This document shows positions 17,580 through 24,485 of a stretch of DNA of 64,000 nt, one piece after another (within the stretch, counting starts at the first letter, position 1; each line of letters starts with the position of its first letter). Source of the stretch: Candidatus Latescibacterota bacterium (GTDB lineage: Bacteria > JAAXHH01); assembly GCA_022821085.1 (NCBI GenBank), contig JAJEEG010000006.1, positions 62,001 through 126,000 of the forward strand, written 5' to 3'. The notes under the pieces were generated by a model. The model made no database searches. It was not told where the DNA came from and saw nothing but the letters and a program-made list of their open reading frames with translations. The position numbers and the translations under genes were made by a program.

Positions 17580-18350
17580 TTGTCATCCGAAATCAGTATC
17601 CTGAATCTGATTCTGGATTCGGGCGCCGTCGCCAAGACCGTCATTGTCGTTCTCCTGATGTTCTCCATCGTTACATGGGCGATCATGGCGGAGCGCTGGC
17701 GGTACTTTCGCCGGGCCCAGGCGCAGTCGGGGGAGTTCCTTGCGTTCTTCCGGTCGGAGCGCAACTACAGACAGGTTTACGCCGCCGCCTCGAAGTTGCC
17801 GTTCAGTCCCGCTGCCGCGGTGTACCGCGAGGTATACGAGAAGTACGCGCCGGCGTTTCCGCTTCCGGCCGGCGGCGCAGGCCATGCGGACCATGCGGAC
17901 CATGCGGACCATGCGGGCCATGCGGGCCAAGCGGACCAGGCGGACCAGGCAGGCCGGCCGAAGGAAGCCGACCAGGACCTGGTGGAATCCGTCTATCGCG
18001 ACCTGCGGCTGGCCGCCCACCGGGAACTGGCCCGGTTCGAGCAACGTCTTCCCCTGCTGGCCACCGCCGGAAGCGTGTGTCCGTTTCTCGGCCTGTTCGG
18101 AACGGTGTGGGGTGTCATGACCGCCTTTCTGGACATCAGTACCCAGGGCTCTACAAATATCGTGGTCGTGGCGCCCGGGATCGCGGAAGCCCTGATCACG
18201 ACGATCGCGGGTCTGGCCGTGGCGATCCCGGCCATGGTGGCGTATAATTTCTTCGTGCAGCGGTCGCGGGTGCTGGGCCTGGAACTCGAGGACCTGGCCA
18301 CCTCGGTACTGAACATCCTCCAGTTGCGGACCATCGCGGGGAGGCCATGA
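17580..18350 (+). CDS. tolQ: TolQ/ExbB-family proton channel subunit
   Basis: This 256-residue inner-membrane protein is the stator channel of the Tol-Pal motor, turning proton flow into work on TolA. An N-terminal helix (VIVVLLMFSIVTWAIMAERW), a long cytoplasmic loop, and two C-terminal helices carrying LLATAGSVCPFLGLFGTVWGV and ALITTIAGLAVAIPAM are the MotA/TolQ/ExbB pattern. The cytoplasmic loop holds a run of His-Ala-Asp and Gln-Ala-Asp triplets from a 9-bp repeat (17881-17952), not known in the family. The start is a TTG at 17580 with AAAGGA upstream at 12 nt; a TTGACA at 17500 may belong to its promoter, but no good -10 is visible. The stop overlaps tolR (ATGA). Confidence 0.9.
   Translation: MSSEISILNLILDSGAVAKTVIVVLLMFSIVTWAIMAERWRYFRRAQAQSGEFLAFFRSERNYRQVYAAASKLPFSPAAAVYREVYEKYAPAFPLPAGGAGHADHADHADHAGHAGQADQADQAGRPKEADQDLVESVYRDLRLAAHRELARFEQRLPLLATAGSVCPFLGLFGTVWGVMTAFLDISTQGSTNIVVVAPGIAEALITTIAGLAVAIPAMVAYNFFVQRSRVLGLELEDLATSVLNILQLRTIAGRP
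17881..17952 (+). repeat. 9-bp tandem repeat, 8 copies, inside tolQ
   Basis: Eight units of the form RCCAWGCGG or close variants fill 17881-17952 and encode a GHADHADHADHAG... stretch that drifts into QADQADQAG. The first copies are nearly identical and the last have changed His to Gln, suggesting ageing at the 3-prime end. Confidence 0.85.
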
Positions 18351-18766
18351 ATTCCTTTGATTTCAATGGCGCGGGTTCGCCCCGCGTCCTATCGGAAATC
18401 AGGGTCACGGCGCTGGTCGACGTCATGACCGTGCTCCTGATCATCTTCATGATCACCACGCCGATGATCCAGAGCGGCGTCCAGGTGGATCTGCCCAGGG
18501 CGAGCGCGGCCGCGCCGGATCTCGGCGAAGGCCTCGTCATCACGATAACGAGCGAAGGTTCGCTCTACCTTGAAGACCGGCTGCTTTCGATCGCCCAGTT
18601 CGACGGGGTGTTCGGGGAGATATTCGAGGATCAGCAGGATAAGCCGGTGTTTATCCGCGGAGACGAGCAGGTGCCCTACGGCGCCGTCATCGGCGTGCTG
18701 GATAAACTCAAGCAGCACGGCGTAACGCAGATTGGCCTGGCGACCAGTCTGAGGACCTCACGATAA
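18347..18766 (+). CDS. tolR: TolR/ExbD-family biopolymer transport protein
   Basis: The 139-residue partner of TolQ has a single N-terminal transmembrane helix (ALVDVMTVLLIIFMITTPMI) that carries the conserved proton-bearing aspartate (LVDVM). A periplasmic domain follows, ending KLKQHGVTQIGLATSL, which binds peptidoglycan in homologues. The start codon overlaps the tolQ stop by 4 nt and its own stop overlaps the next start by one base, so translation is coupled within the operon. Confidence 0.93.
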   Translation: MNSFDFNGAGSPRVLSEIRVTALVDVMTVLLIIFMITTPMIQSGVQVDLPRASAAAPDLGEGLVITITSEGSLYLEDRLLSIAQFDGVFGEIFEDQQDKPVFIRGDEQVPYGAVIGVLDKLKQHGVTQIGLATSLRTSR

Positions 18767-19389
18767 TGGCACGCATGATCTGGGCTTCCGGATTCTTTCA
18801 TATCGCGGTGATTGCCGGGTTGATCGGTGTGAACACCTGGTGGTCCGCGCCGGCGTCGTCGCTGGACCAGCAGGTCTACCGGGTCGATCTCGTGACGCTG
18901 AACGAAAGCCCGCCGGTTCAACGTCCGCCCGCGATCGACGAGCCCTATGAAGTGGTCTCGAAGAAGGAGGCCGCCGCGCCGCAGGAGGAGGCGGCCCTGG
19001 CGCTGGAACGGACGCCGCGCCTGGTCTCCGAAGAACCGGACCCCGCACCGGAAGCGCCGCGGACCTTCGAGACCGATTCCCCGGAAATCCGCCTGGACGA
19101 GCGGAACTTCGAATACCCGTATTACCTGGGCATGATGCAGCGGAAGATCCAACAGCATTTCAACGTGCCCAGGATGCTCGGCGTAACCCGACTCGAGACG
19201 GTCATCTATTTCCGCGTGGTACGGTCCGGCCGGATTACCGGCGTTGTCATGGAGCGTTCGTCGTCCAATCCGACCTTCGACCTGGCGGCGCAACGGGCTT
19301 TGAACGCGGCCGATCCGCTGCCGCCGCTGCCGGAAGGTTACAGGAAGTCCTACCTGGGCGTGCATTTCGCCTTCCAGTACGCGTTGTGA
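18766..19389 (+). CDS. TolA/TonB-like energy-transducing protein
   Basis: The 207-residue protein has an N-terminal membrane anchor (FFHIAVIAGLIGVNTWW), a proline/glutamate-rich periplasmic spacer (about residues 45-110), and a TonB-type C-terminal domain (MMQRKIQQHFNVPRM ... VIYFRVVRSGRITGVVMERSSSNPTFD ... AALRAL-like helix). By position it fills the TolA place between tolR and tolB, but the C-terminal domain reads as a TonB family member. It may serve Pal/TolB, the TonB-dependent receptors at 5.9-11.7 kb, or both. The spacer is much shorter than in E. coli TolA. Confidence 0.82.
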   Translation: MARMIWASGFFHIAVIAGLIGVNTWWSAPASSLDQQVYRVDLVTLNESPPVQRPPAIDEPYEVVSKKEAAAPQEEAALALERTPRLVSEEPDPAPEAPRTFETDSPEIRLDERNFEYPYYLGMMQRKIQQHFNVPRMLGVTRLETVIYFRVVRSGRITGVVMERSSSNPTFDLAAQRALNAADPLPPLPEGYRKSYLGVHFAFQYAL

Positions 19390-19457
19390 AACCGCAACGA
19401 ACGCACGCGGTACCCTGACCCGGGGCCAGGATCGGATTACAGCTTGGAAGGCTTGCA

Positions 19458-20969
19458 ATGAGAGAACATCGGAGTGCCTGGCCGTTGCGGAGTGCCTGGC
19501 CGTTGCGGAGTGCCTGGCCGCTACAGAGTGCCTGGCCGCTACGGAGTGCCTGGCCGTTGCGGAGTGCCTGGCCGTTGCGGATCCTGCTGACAGCATGCGT
19601 CCTGTTTCTGCCCGGCGCGCAGTCCGCGTCGGGCCAGGACGAGGTCAATCTCAGCGTGCAGGCCCGCGTCTCCCCCCGCATACCGATCGCCTTCAAGCCC
19701 TTTGTCCCCAAGGATGGGACGGCCTTCGACGCCGCCGTCCAGGACACCGTCAACCAGGTACTCATGCGGGACCTGTCCTTCTCCGGCGTATTCGCCGTGC
19801 GGGACCTTTCCATCCCGGCCCGGGTCGGTGCGGACGATGGCGCCCAGGTACTGACGGGCAGCGCGGGCGACACCACCTACGTATTCCTGGACGCCGCCGG
19901 CGAAGTGGACCTCGAGCTGCTTCGCAAGTTGTCCGTGCAGGTCATGGTGTCGGGAACGTACGAAGTATCGGGAACCCGGGTGGAGATCTCCGTGCGTCTT
20001 ACCGACCTGGGTACCCGGCGGACGATCCTCGAGAAAGGATACGCCGCCTTCGAACTGACATTGAGACGGATCGTGCATCTCATGGCCGACGACATCGTGT
20101 TCCAGCTGACCGGGGACCGGGGCACCGCCCAGACCCGAGTCGCCTTTATTTCCCAGCGCAGCGGCGCCCCGGAACTGTACATCTCGGATTACGACGGTTA
20201 CAATGTCCGCCAGCTGACCCGGGACGGCGCACGGAAATATTCGCCGAACTGGTCGCCGGACGGCACCAGTATCGCCTACACCTCCTACCGGGACGGCCCC
20301 CACGAACTGTATATCCTCGACCTGCAGAGCGGGGAGACCCGCAAGGTCCCTTTCGGGGGAAGAACGGTGCTATCGCCGCGCTGGTCGCCGGACGGCCGCC
20401 ACCTGATCCTGAGCCTGGTCACGAAGGGGGTTTCCAGGCTGTACATCAGCACGCTGGACGGGAGCCGGCTGGTACCGCTGGCGACCGGTTACGGGATCAA
20501 CGTTTCACCGTCCTGGTCACCGCGGGGCGACCAGGTGGTATACATGTCGGACCGATTGACACAGAAGCACCTGTACGTTATTAATATAGATGGCTCGAAC
20601 GATCATCGCATCACCTTCGAGGGCGGTTACAACGGATCGCCGGCGTGGTCGCCCCGGGGCGACCGCATCGCCTTCGTGGGCGGTGATCTGGCGACGGGAA
20701 GGCGGGGAGGCCCCCGGCGGGTCTTCAATATCTACACCTGCGACGTCAACGGCAGCAACCTGGTAAAACTCACGGGCGTCCGCGGACCGGAAGGAGACAA
20801 CGTGAACCCGACCTGGTCCCCGGACGGACTGCACATTCTCTTCAGTTCCGACCGCGTCCGCAGCGGAGCGTACCATATATACCGGATGTCCTGGAACGGA
20901 GGCGACGTCCATCCCGTCATTACGGAGGGCAACAACCGGCAGCCCAGCTGGGGACCCCGACCCGAATGA
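19458..20969 (+). CDS. tolB: Tol-Pal system protein TolB with repeat-expanded N-terminus
   Basis: This 503-residue periplasmic protein would bind Pal and TolA. A TolB N-terminal domain (RIPIAFKPFVPKDG onward) is followed by five or six PD40 blades (NWSPDGTSIAYTS, RWSPDGRHLILS, SWSPRGDQVVYMS, AWSPRGDRIAFVG, TWSPDGLHILFSS). The extraordinary part is the start: between the ATG at 19458 (GGAAGG at 19446-19451) and the hydrophobic core ILLTACVLFLPGAQ lie six SAWPLR-type hexapeptides from an 18-bp repeat. This greatly lengthens the signal-peptide n-region. No good later start exists before the core, apart from weak CTG/TTG codons. The stop overlaps cpoB (ATGA). Confidence 0.92.
   Translation: MREHRSAWPLRSAWPLRSAWPLQSAWPLRSAWPLRSAWPLRILLTACVLFLPGAQSASGQDEVNLSVQARVSPRIPIAFKPFVPKDGTAFDAAVQDTVNQVLMRDLSFSGVFAVRDLSIPARVGADDGAQVLTGSAGDTTYVFLDAAGEVDLELLRKLSVQVMVSGTYEVSGTRVEISVRLTDLGTRRTILEKGYAAFELTLRRIVHLMADDIVFQLTGDRGTAQTRVAFISQRSGAPELYISDYDGYNVRQLTRDGARKYSPNWSPDGTSIAYTSYRDGPHELYILDLQSGETRKVPFGGRTVLSPRWSPDGRHLILSLVTKGVSRLYISTLDGSRLVPLATGYGINVSPSWSPRGDQVVYMSDRLTQKHLYVINIDGSNDHRITFEGGYNGSPAWSPRGDRIAFVGGDLATGRRGGPRRVFNIYTCDVNGSNLVKLTGVRGPEGDNVNPTWSPDGLHILFSSDRVRSGAYHIYRMSWNGGDVHPVITEGNNRQPSWGPRPE
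19472..19579 (+). repeat. 18-bp tandem repeat, 6 copies, in the tolB signal region
   Basis: The unit GAGTGCCTGGCCGTTGCG occurs at 19472, 19490, 19508, 19526, 19544 and 19562. Four copies are identical and the third and fourth differ only in the last five bases (CTACA, CTACG). It encodes SAWPLR five times and SAWPLQ once. Confidence 0.92.
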
Positions 20970-21796
20970 AACCGAAGCGGATCAATGAGGAAATGAACGA
21001 AAGGGCCCTGAAACCCCTCGGCCTCCGCCTGCTGCCGGCGATCTTCGTCGTTATCGTCACAGGCGCATGCGGCGTCCAGTCCGACCTGACCAACCTGAAG
21101 AACGACACGACACATCTGCGGGCCCAGATGCAGGTCATGCGCGAGGAGATCGCCCTTCAGGAGGATATAGACTCGCTGCGAGTGCACATCGTGCGGCTGG
21201 AAGCCCTCGTACGGTACCAGACGGATGAGCTGCTGAGCATGCGGGCGGGCATGGGGCAGCGGGTCGGCGCCCTGGAAAGCCGGTTGCAGACCCTGACCAC
21301 GCGCATCACGGAAAGCGACCGTCAATTTTCGGCCCTGGTGCGCAGGCTGGAGAGCCTGCAGGTCCAGCTGAGCGTGCCGGCAGGACCGGATACGTCCGGG
21401 GCGCAGACCGCGTCATTCGACCCGGGCGAACTGTACGACCTGGCGCTGCGGGATTACCAGCGAGGCGACTACGACGTGGCCGTCCGGCAGTTTACCCAGT
21501 ACATCGAGTACTTTCCGGATTCGGACCTGGCCGACGACGCGCAGTTCTACATCGGCGACAGCTACTATACCCAGAGCCTGTACACCCCGGCGCTCGATGC
21601 TTACGAAAAGCTGTTGGACACCTATCCGGATGGAAGCAAGGTGCCGGCCACCCTGTTGAAGATCGCCTTCATAAAGGTGGCCCGGAACGAACCGTCCGAG
21701 GCGCGGTCCTACCTGGAACGGGTAATCGGTGAATTCCCCGATGCGGAGGAGGCCCAGCTCGCGAGGATGAGACTGGACCTGATGCCGGAAGACTGA
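20966..21796 (+). CDS. cpoB: Tol-Pal associated lipoprotein/periplasmic protein CpoB (YbgF)
   Basis: The 276-residue protein matches CpoB, which couples Tol-Pal action to septal peptidoglycan synthesis. The hydrophobic stretch ending VVIVTGACG offers a lipobox cysteine. Residues of about 35-130 form a coiled coil (LRAQMQVMREEIALQEDIDSL begins it). The C-terminal 120 residues are TPR repeats (YDLALRDYQRGDYDVAVRQF, DDAQFYIGDSYYTQSLYTPA, VPATLLKIAFIKVA). The start overlaps the tolB stop by 4 nt. E. coli CpoB is not a lipoprotein, so the lipobox here is a difference worth noting. Confidence 0.88.
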   Translation: MKPKRINEEMNERALKPLGLRLLPAIFVVIVTGACGVQSDLTNLKNDTTHLRAQMQVMREEIALQEDIDSLRVHIVRLEALVRYQTDELLSMRAGMGQRVGALESRLQTLTTRITESDRQFSALVRRLESLQVQLSVPAGPDTSGAQTASFDPGELYDLALRDYQRGDYDVAVRQFTQYIEYFPDSDLADDAQFYIGDSYYTQSLYTPALDAYEKLLDTYPDGSKVPATLLKIAFIKVARNEPSEARSYLERVIGEFPDAEEAQLARMRLDLMPED

Positions 21797-21961
21797 ATAG
21801 GGCTGACTTTTTGCTTTACTTTCACAACCAAATGGGGATTTTAAGTGTGGATGTGCCGGATTGATCTACGCATCGAAAAACCCGGTGAAGTCGAGAAGGT
21901 GTCCATATACCAGCCACTCATTGAAGGATGAGTAACGCACCCATTTGAAAGGAGTGCTAAA

Positions 21962-22603
21962 ATGAAAAGATGGCGCAGCACGTATTCGGTCCTGGCGCTC
22001 TGTGTGTTGGTCGCGGCTCCCGCATGGATAGGTGCCGCCTGCGCCAGGGGTCCTTCCGCGGAAGAACTGGCCGCGATGGAGGCAGCGCGTCAACAGGCCA
22101 TAGCGGATTCGCTCAGAGCGGCACGCGCTGAAGAGGAAGCCCGTCTGGCGGCCGAGGAAGAAGCCCGGCGCATGGCCGAGGAAGAAGCCCGTCTCGCGGC
22201 CGAGGAAGCAGCCCGTCTCGCGGCCGAAGAGGAAGCCCGCAGGGCTGCCGAGGCCCGGCACCAGGAGATGATGTCCCTTTCCACCGTCTACTTCGACTAC
22301 GACATGTCGAACATCCGGGAAGACCAGCGTTCTGCCCTGGACGAGAACGCCCGCAAATTGCGGGAGTACCAGCCCGAGGATATGGTGATGGTCGAGGGTC
22401 ACTGTGATGAACGGGGTACGATCGAATACAATCTGGCGCTGGGCGAGCAGCGAGCCCAGGCGGTCAAGACGTACCTTGTGGATGCCGGCGTGGCGGAGGG
22501 CCGCATCGAAACCGTCAGTTTCGGTGAAGAACAGCCGGCGGTCATGGGTGGTGACGAAAGCGCGTGGTCGCAGAACCGGCGCGCCGAGTCGAAACGCAAG
22601 TAA
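21962..22603 (+). CDS. pal: Peptidoglycan-associated lipoprotein Pal, copy 1
   Basis: This 213-residue OmpA-family protein tethers the outer membrane to peptidoglycan. A signal sequence ends near IGAACARGPS. A charged helical region of repeated EEARLAAEE heptad-like units follows (about residues 45-95). The OmpA/Pal domain is STVYFDYDMSNIREDQ, VEGHCDERGTIEYNLALGEQ and QNRRAESKRK. The GHCDERGT form is the classic Pal version. AAAGGAG precedes the ATG. It follows cpoB by 165 nt and ends at a strong terminator (22638-22665). Confidence 0.92.
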   Translation: MKRWRSTYSVLALCVLVAAPAWIGAACARGPSAEELAAMEAARQQAIADSLRAARAEEEARLAAEEEARRMAEEEARLAAEEAARLAAEEEARRAAEARHQEMMSLSTVYFDYDMSNIREDQRSALDENARKLREYQPEDMVMVEGHCDERGTIEYNLALGEQRAQAVKTYLVDAGVAEGRIETVSFGEEQPAVMGGDESAWSQNRRAESKRK

Positions 22604-22637
22604 GCGTTTTCCCCATCACCCGTACCGGTACAGGACT

Positions 22638-22665
22638 GGGGCGGCCATATGGTCGCCCCTTTTTC
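22638..22665 (+). terminator. Rho-independent terminator after pal copy 1
   Basis: GGGGCGGCC (22638-22646) pairs with GGTCGCCCC (22651-22659) around the loop ATAT, with one G-U pair, and is followed by TTTTT. A closely related hairpin follows pal copy 2, so the terminator was duplicated with the gene. Confidence 0.85.
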
Positions 22666-22744
22666 GTTTGTTTCCGGGAAACGGTTTCCGGTTTTCGTAA
22701 ATCATGTGGATGCAAGGAACAAACTCGGGCGTTGTAAAAAAACA

Positions 22745-22773
22745 TTGAAAGATGAAGCAGATATACATATACT
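22745..22773 (+). promoter_or_regulatory. Putative sigma-70 promoter of pal copy 2
   Basis: TTGAAA (22745-22750) and TATACT (22768-22773) are 17 bp apart. The leader would be about 90 nt to the ATG at 22871. With the terminator just upstream, pal copy 2 appears to be an independent transcription unit. Confidence 0.6.
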
Positions 22774-22870
22774 TTGCCGCTCAGGATGAAACAGACGTTA
22801 AGCGGAGAAGGGCAAGGCTGACCGGATCAACTCAGGACGTAAAAGACAACTCAGAGGAAAGGAGTTCTGC

Positions 22871-23524
22871 ATGAAGCGATGGAGCAATACGGCATCGGTC
22901 CTGGCGCTCTGCGTGCTGGTCGCCGCTCCCGTGTGGATGGGCGCCTGCTGCGCCGTAACCCGGGGACCTTCCGCGGAGGAACTGGCCGCGATGGAGGCGG
23001 CGCGTCAACAGGCGATCGCGGATTCGCTCAGGGCGGTACAAGCTGAAGAGGAAGCCCGCTTGGCGGCCGAGGCGGAGGCCCGGCGCATAGCCGAAGAGGA
23101 AGCCCGTCTGGCGGCCGAGGCGGAAGCCCGGCGCGTGGCCGAAGAGGAAGCCCGTCTGGCGGCCGAGGCGGAAGCACGGCGACAGGAGATGATGTCCCTG
23201 GCCACCGTCTACTTCGATTACGACCAGTCGGCTGTCCGGGAAGACCAGCGCGCGGTCCTGGATGAAAACGCCCGCAAGCTGCGGGAATACCAGCCCGAAG
23301 ACAGGGTGGTGGTCGAGGGCCACACCGATGAACGGGGCACGATCGAATACAACCTGGCGCTGGGTGAACGGCGTGCCCAGGCGGTCAAGGCGTACCTCGT
23401 GGATGCCGGCGTGGCGGAAGACCGTATCGAGACCGTCAGTTACGGTGAAGAGCGGCAGGCGGTCATGGGCAGCGACGAAAGCGCCCTGGCGCAGAACCGG
23501 CGTGTGGAGCTCAGGCGCCAGTAG
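22871..23524 (+). CDS. Peptidoglycan-associated lipoprotein Pal-like, copy 2
   Basis: The 217-residue paralogue of the preceding pal has a lipobox at WMGAC, three longer repeats of AEAEARR-x-AEEEARL, and an OmpA domain (ATVYFDYDQSAVREDQ, VEGHTDERGTIEYNLALGER, QNRRVELRRQ). It has GHTDERGT, the OmpA-type form, where copy 1 has GHCDERGT. AGGAAAGGAG precedes the ATG. Gene, leader and terminator are all similar to copy 1, showing a duplication of the whole unit of about 900 bp. The two copies may be used under different conditions, since copy 2 has its own promoter. Confidence 0.9.
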   Translation: MKRWSNTASVLALCVLVAAPVWMGACCAVTRGPSAEELAAMEAARQQAIADSLRAVQAEEEARLAAEAEARRIAEEEARLAAEAEARRVAEEEARLAAEAEARRQEMMSLATVYFDYDQSAVREDQRAVLDENARKLREYQPEDRVVVEGHTDERGTIEYNLALGERRAQAVKAYLVDAGVAEDRIETVSYGEERQAVMGSDESALAQNRRVELRRQ

Positions 23525-23555
23525 GCATTCCCCGCATCACCCGTACCGTTACAGG

Positions 23556-23593
23556 ACAGGGGCGGCCAATTAAGGTCGTCCCTGTTTTTTTTT
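23556..23593 (+). terminator. Rho-independent terminator after pal copy 2
   Basis: A 12-bp stem with two G-U pairs (ACAGGGGCGGCC at 23556-23567 with GGTCGTCCCTGT at 23574-23585) encloses the loop AATTAA and runs into nine T residues. It lies at the convergent end with the minus-strand amidohydrolase, whose stop is at 23592. Confidence 0.85.
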
Positions 23594-24485
23594 ATGGCTC
23601 CCGGAGAAACGGTTTCCAGTTTTCATAGATCATGTTGTGTATGGCCTCTTCCGGAAACACGGGCAGGGACGTATTCCGAACGATGTCGTTTACTTTCCAC
23701 TGGCCCGCTATGACCTGCGCCGGTGTGGCGGAGGGGAAGTCGGAGCCGAAGATCAGCTTGTGCTCCACGCCGTACTCCAGGGCGGACATGAAGGCCATGT
23801 AATGCCGAAGCGGGCGATAGTGCAGGGCCGATATGTCCGCGTAAAGATTCGGATGCTTGCGGATCAGCACCACGCATTCGTCCTCCCACGGATGCCCCAT
23901 GTGGGCGATCATCATCCGGAGGTCCGGGCAGGCCACCGCGATGTCCTCCAGCTGGATCGGATTGGCCCACTTGAGGGGTCCCGGCCGCACGAAGGAAGTG
24001 CCCTGGTGCCAGATCACGGGGATGTCCAGCGCTTCCGCCTTCTTGAACAGGGGAAGATGGGCCGGGTCCTGCGGGTCGAAGTGCTGGTAGATCGGAGCGA
24101 CCTTCAGTCCGCGCAGGCCGAGTTCATCTACGTTGTATTCGAGTTGTTCGACAGCGTCTTCGTCGTTCGGGTTGACGGAACACCATCCGATGAACCGGTC
24201 CGCGTGTTTCGCCACGAACCCGGCGACGAGTTCCTGGGGCACGTCCATCCCGCAATAAGGCGCTTTCAACCCGAACACCACCACCCTGTCACAGTCTTCG
24301 GTCGCCTTCAGCAGCGTTTCGGGCGTGGAATCGAAGGCATTCTTGTACCGGTCCTCGTGGCCGGCGTAGTAGACGTCCTCGGACAGCCGCATCTTGGCCT
24401 TCTTGGCGGCGTAGGCGAATTCCACGAACTCGTCGGACATATGGTCCGGGTACCACATCAGGTTGGTATGGATGTCGACTAGCAT
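23592..24485 (-). CDS. Amidohydrolase-2 family metal-dependent hydrolase
   Basis: The predicted 297-residue TIM-barrel hydrolase opens with MLVDIHTNL (in place of the D-x-H-x-H metal motif, only the first His is kept). It has VIWHQGTSF, MIAHMGHPWEDE and IFGSDFPSATP, which supply the later His and Asp ligands of amidohydrolase-2 proteins (decarboxylase/ACMSD-like). The missing second His of the first motif (HTN) is worth noting. The ATG at 24485 overlaps the stop of the ECF ATPase gene by 7 nt, so this is the last gene of the operon starting at 29638. The true substrate is unknown. Confidence 0.8.
   Translation of the reverse strand: MLVDIHTNLMWYPDHMSDEFVEFAYAAKKAKMRLSEDVYYAGHEDRYKNAFDSTPETLLKATEDCDRVVVFGLKAPYCGMDVPQELVAGFVAKHADRFIGWCSVNPNDEDAVEQLEYNVDELGLRGLKVAPIYQHFDPQDPAHLPLFKKAEALDIPVIWHQGTSFVRPGPLKWANPIQLEDIAVACPDLRMMIAHMGHPWEDECVVLIRKHPNLYADISALHYRPLRHYMAFMSALEYGVEHKLIFGSDFPSATPAQVIAGQWKVNDIVRNTSLPVFPEEAIHNMIYENWKPFLREP

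Noticed and set aside
19472-19579. CRISPR array from the regular 18-bp repeats
   Set aside because: Units are directly adjacent with no spacers and are translated as part of tolB.
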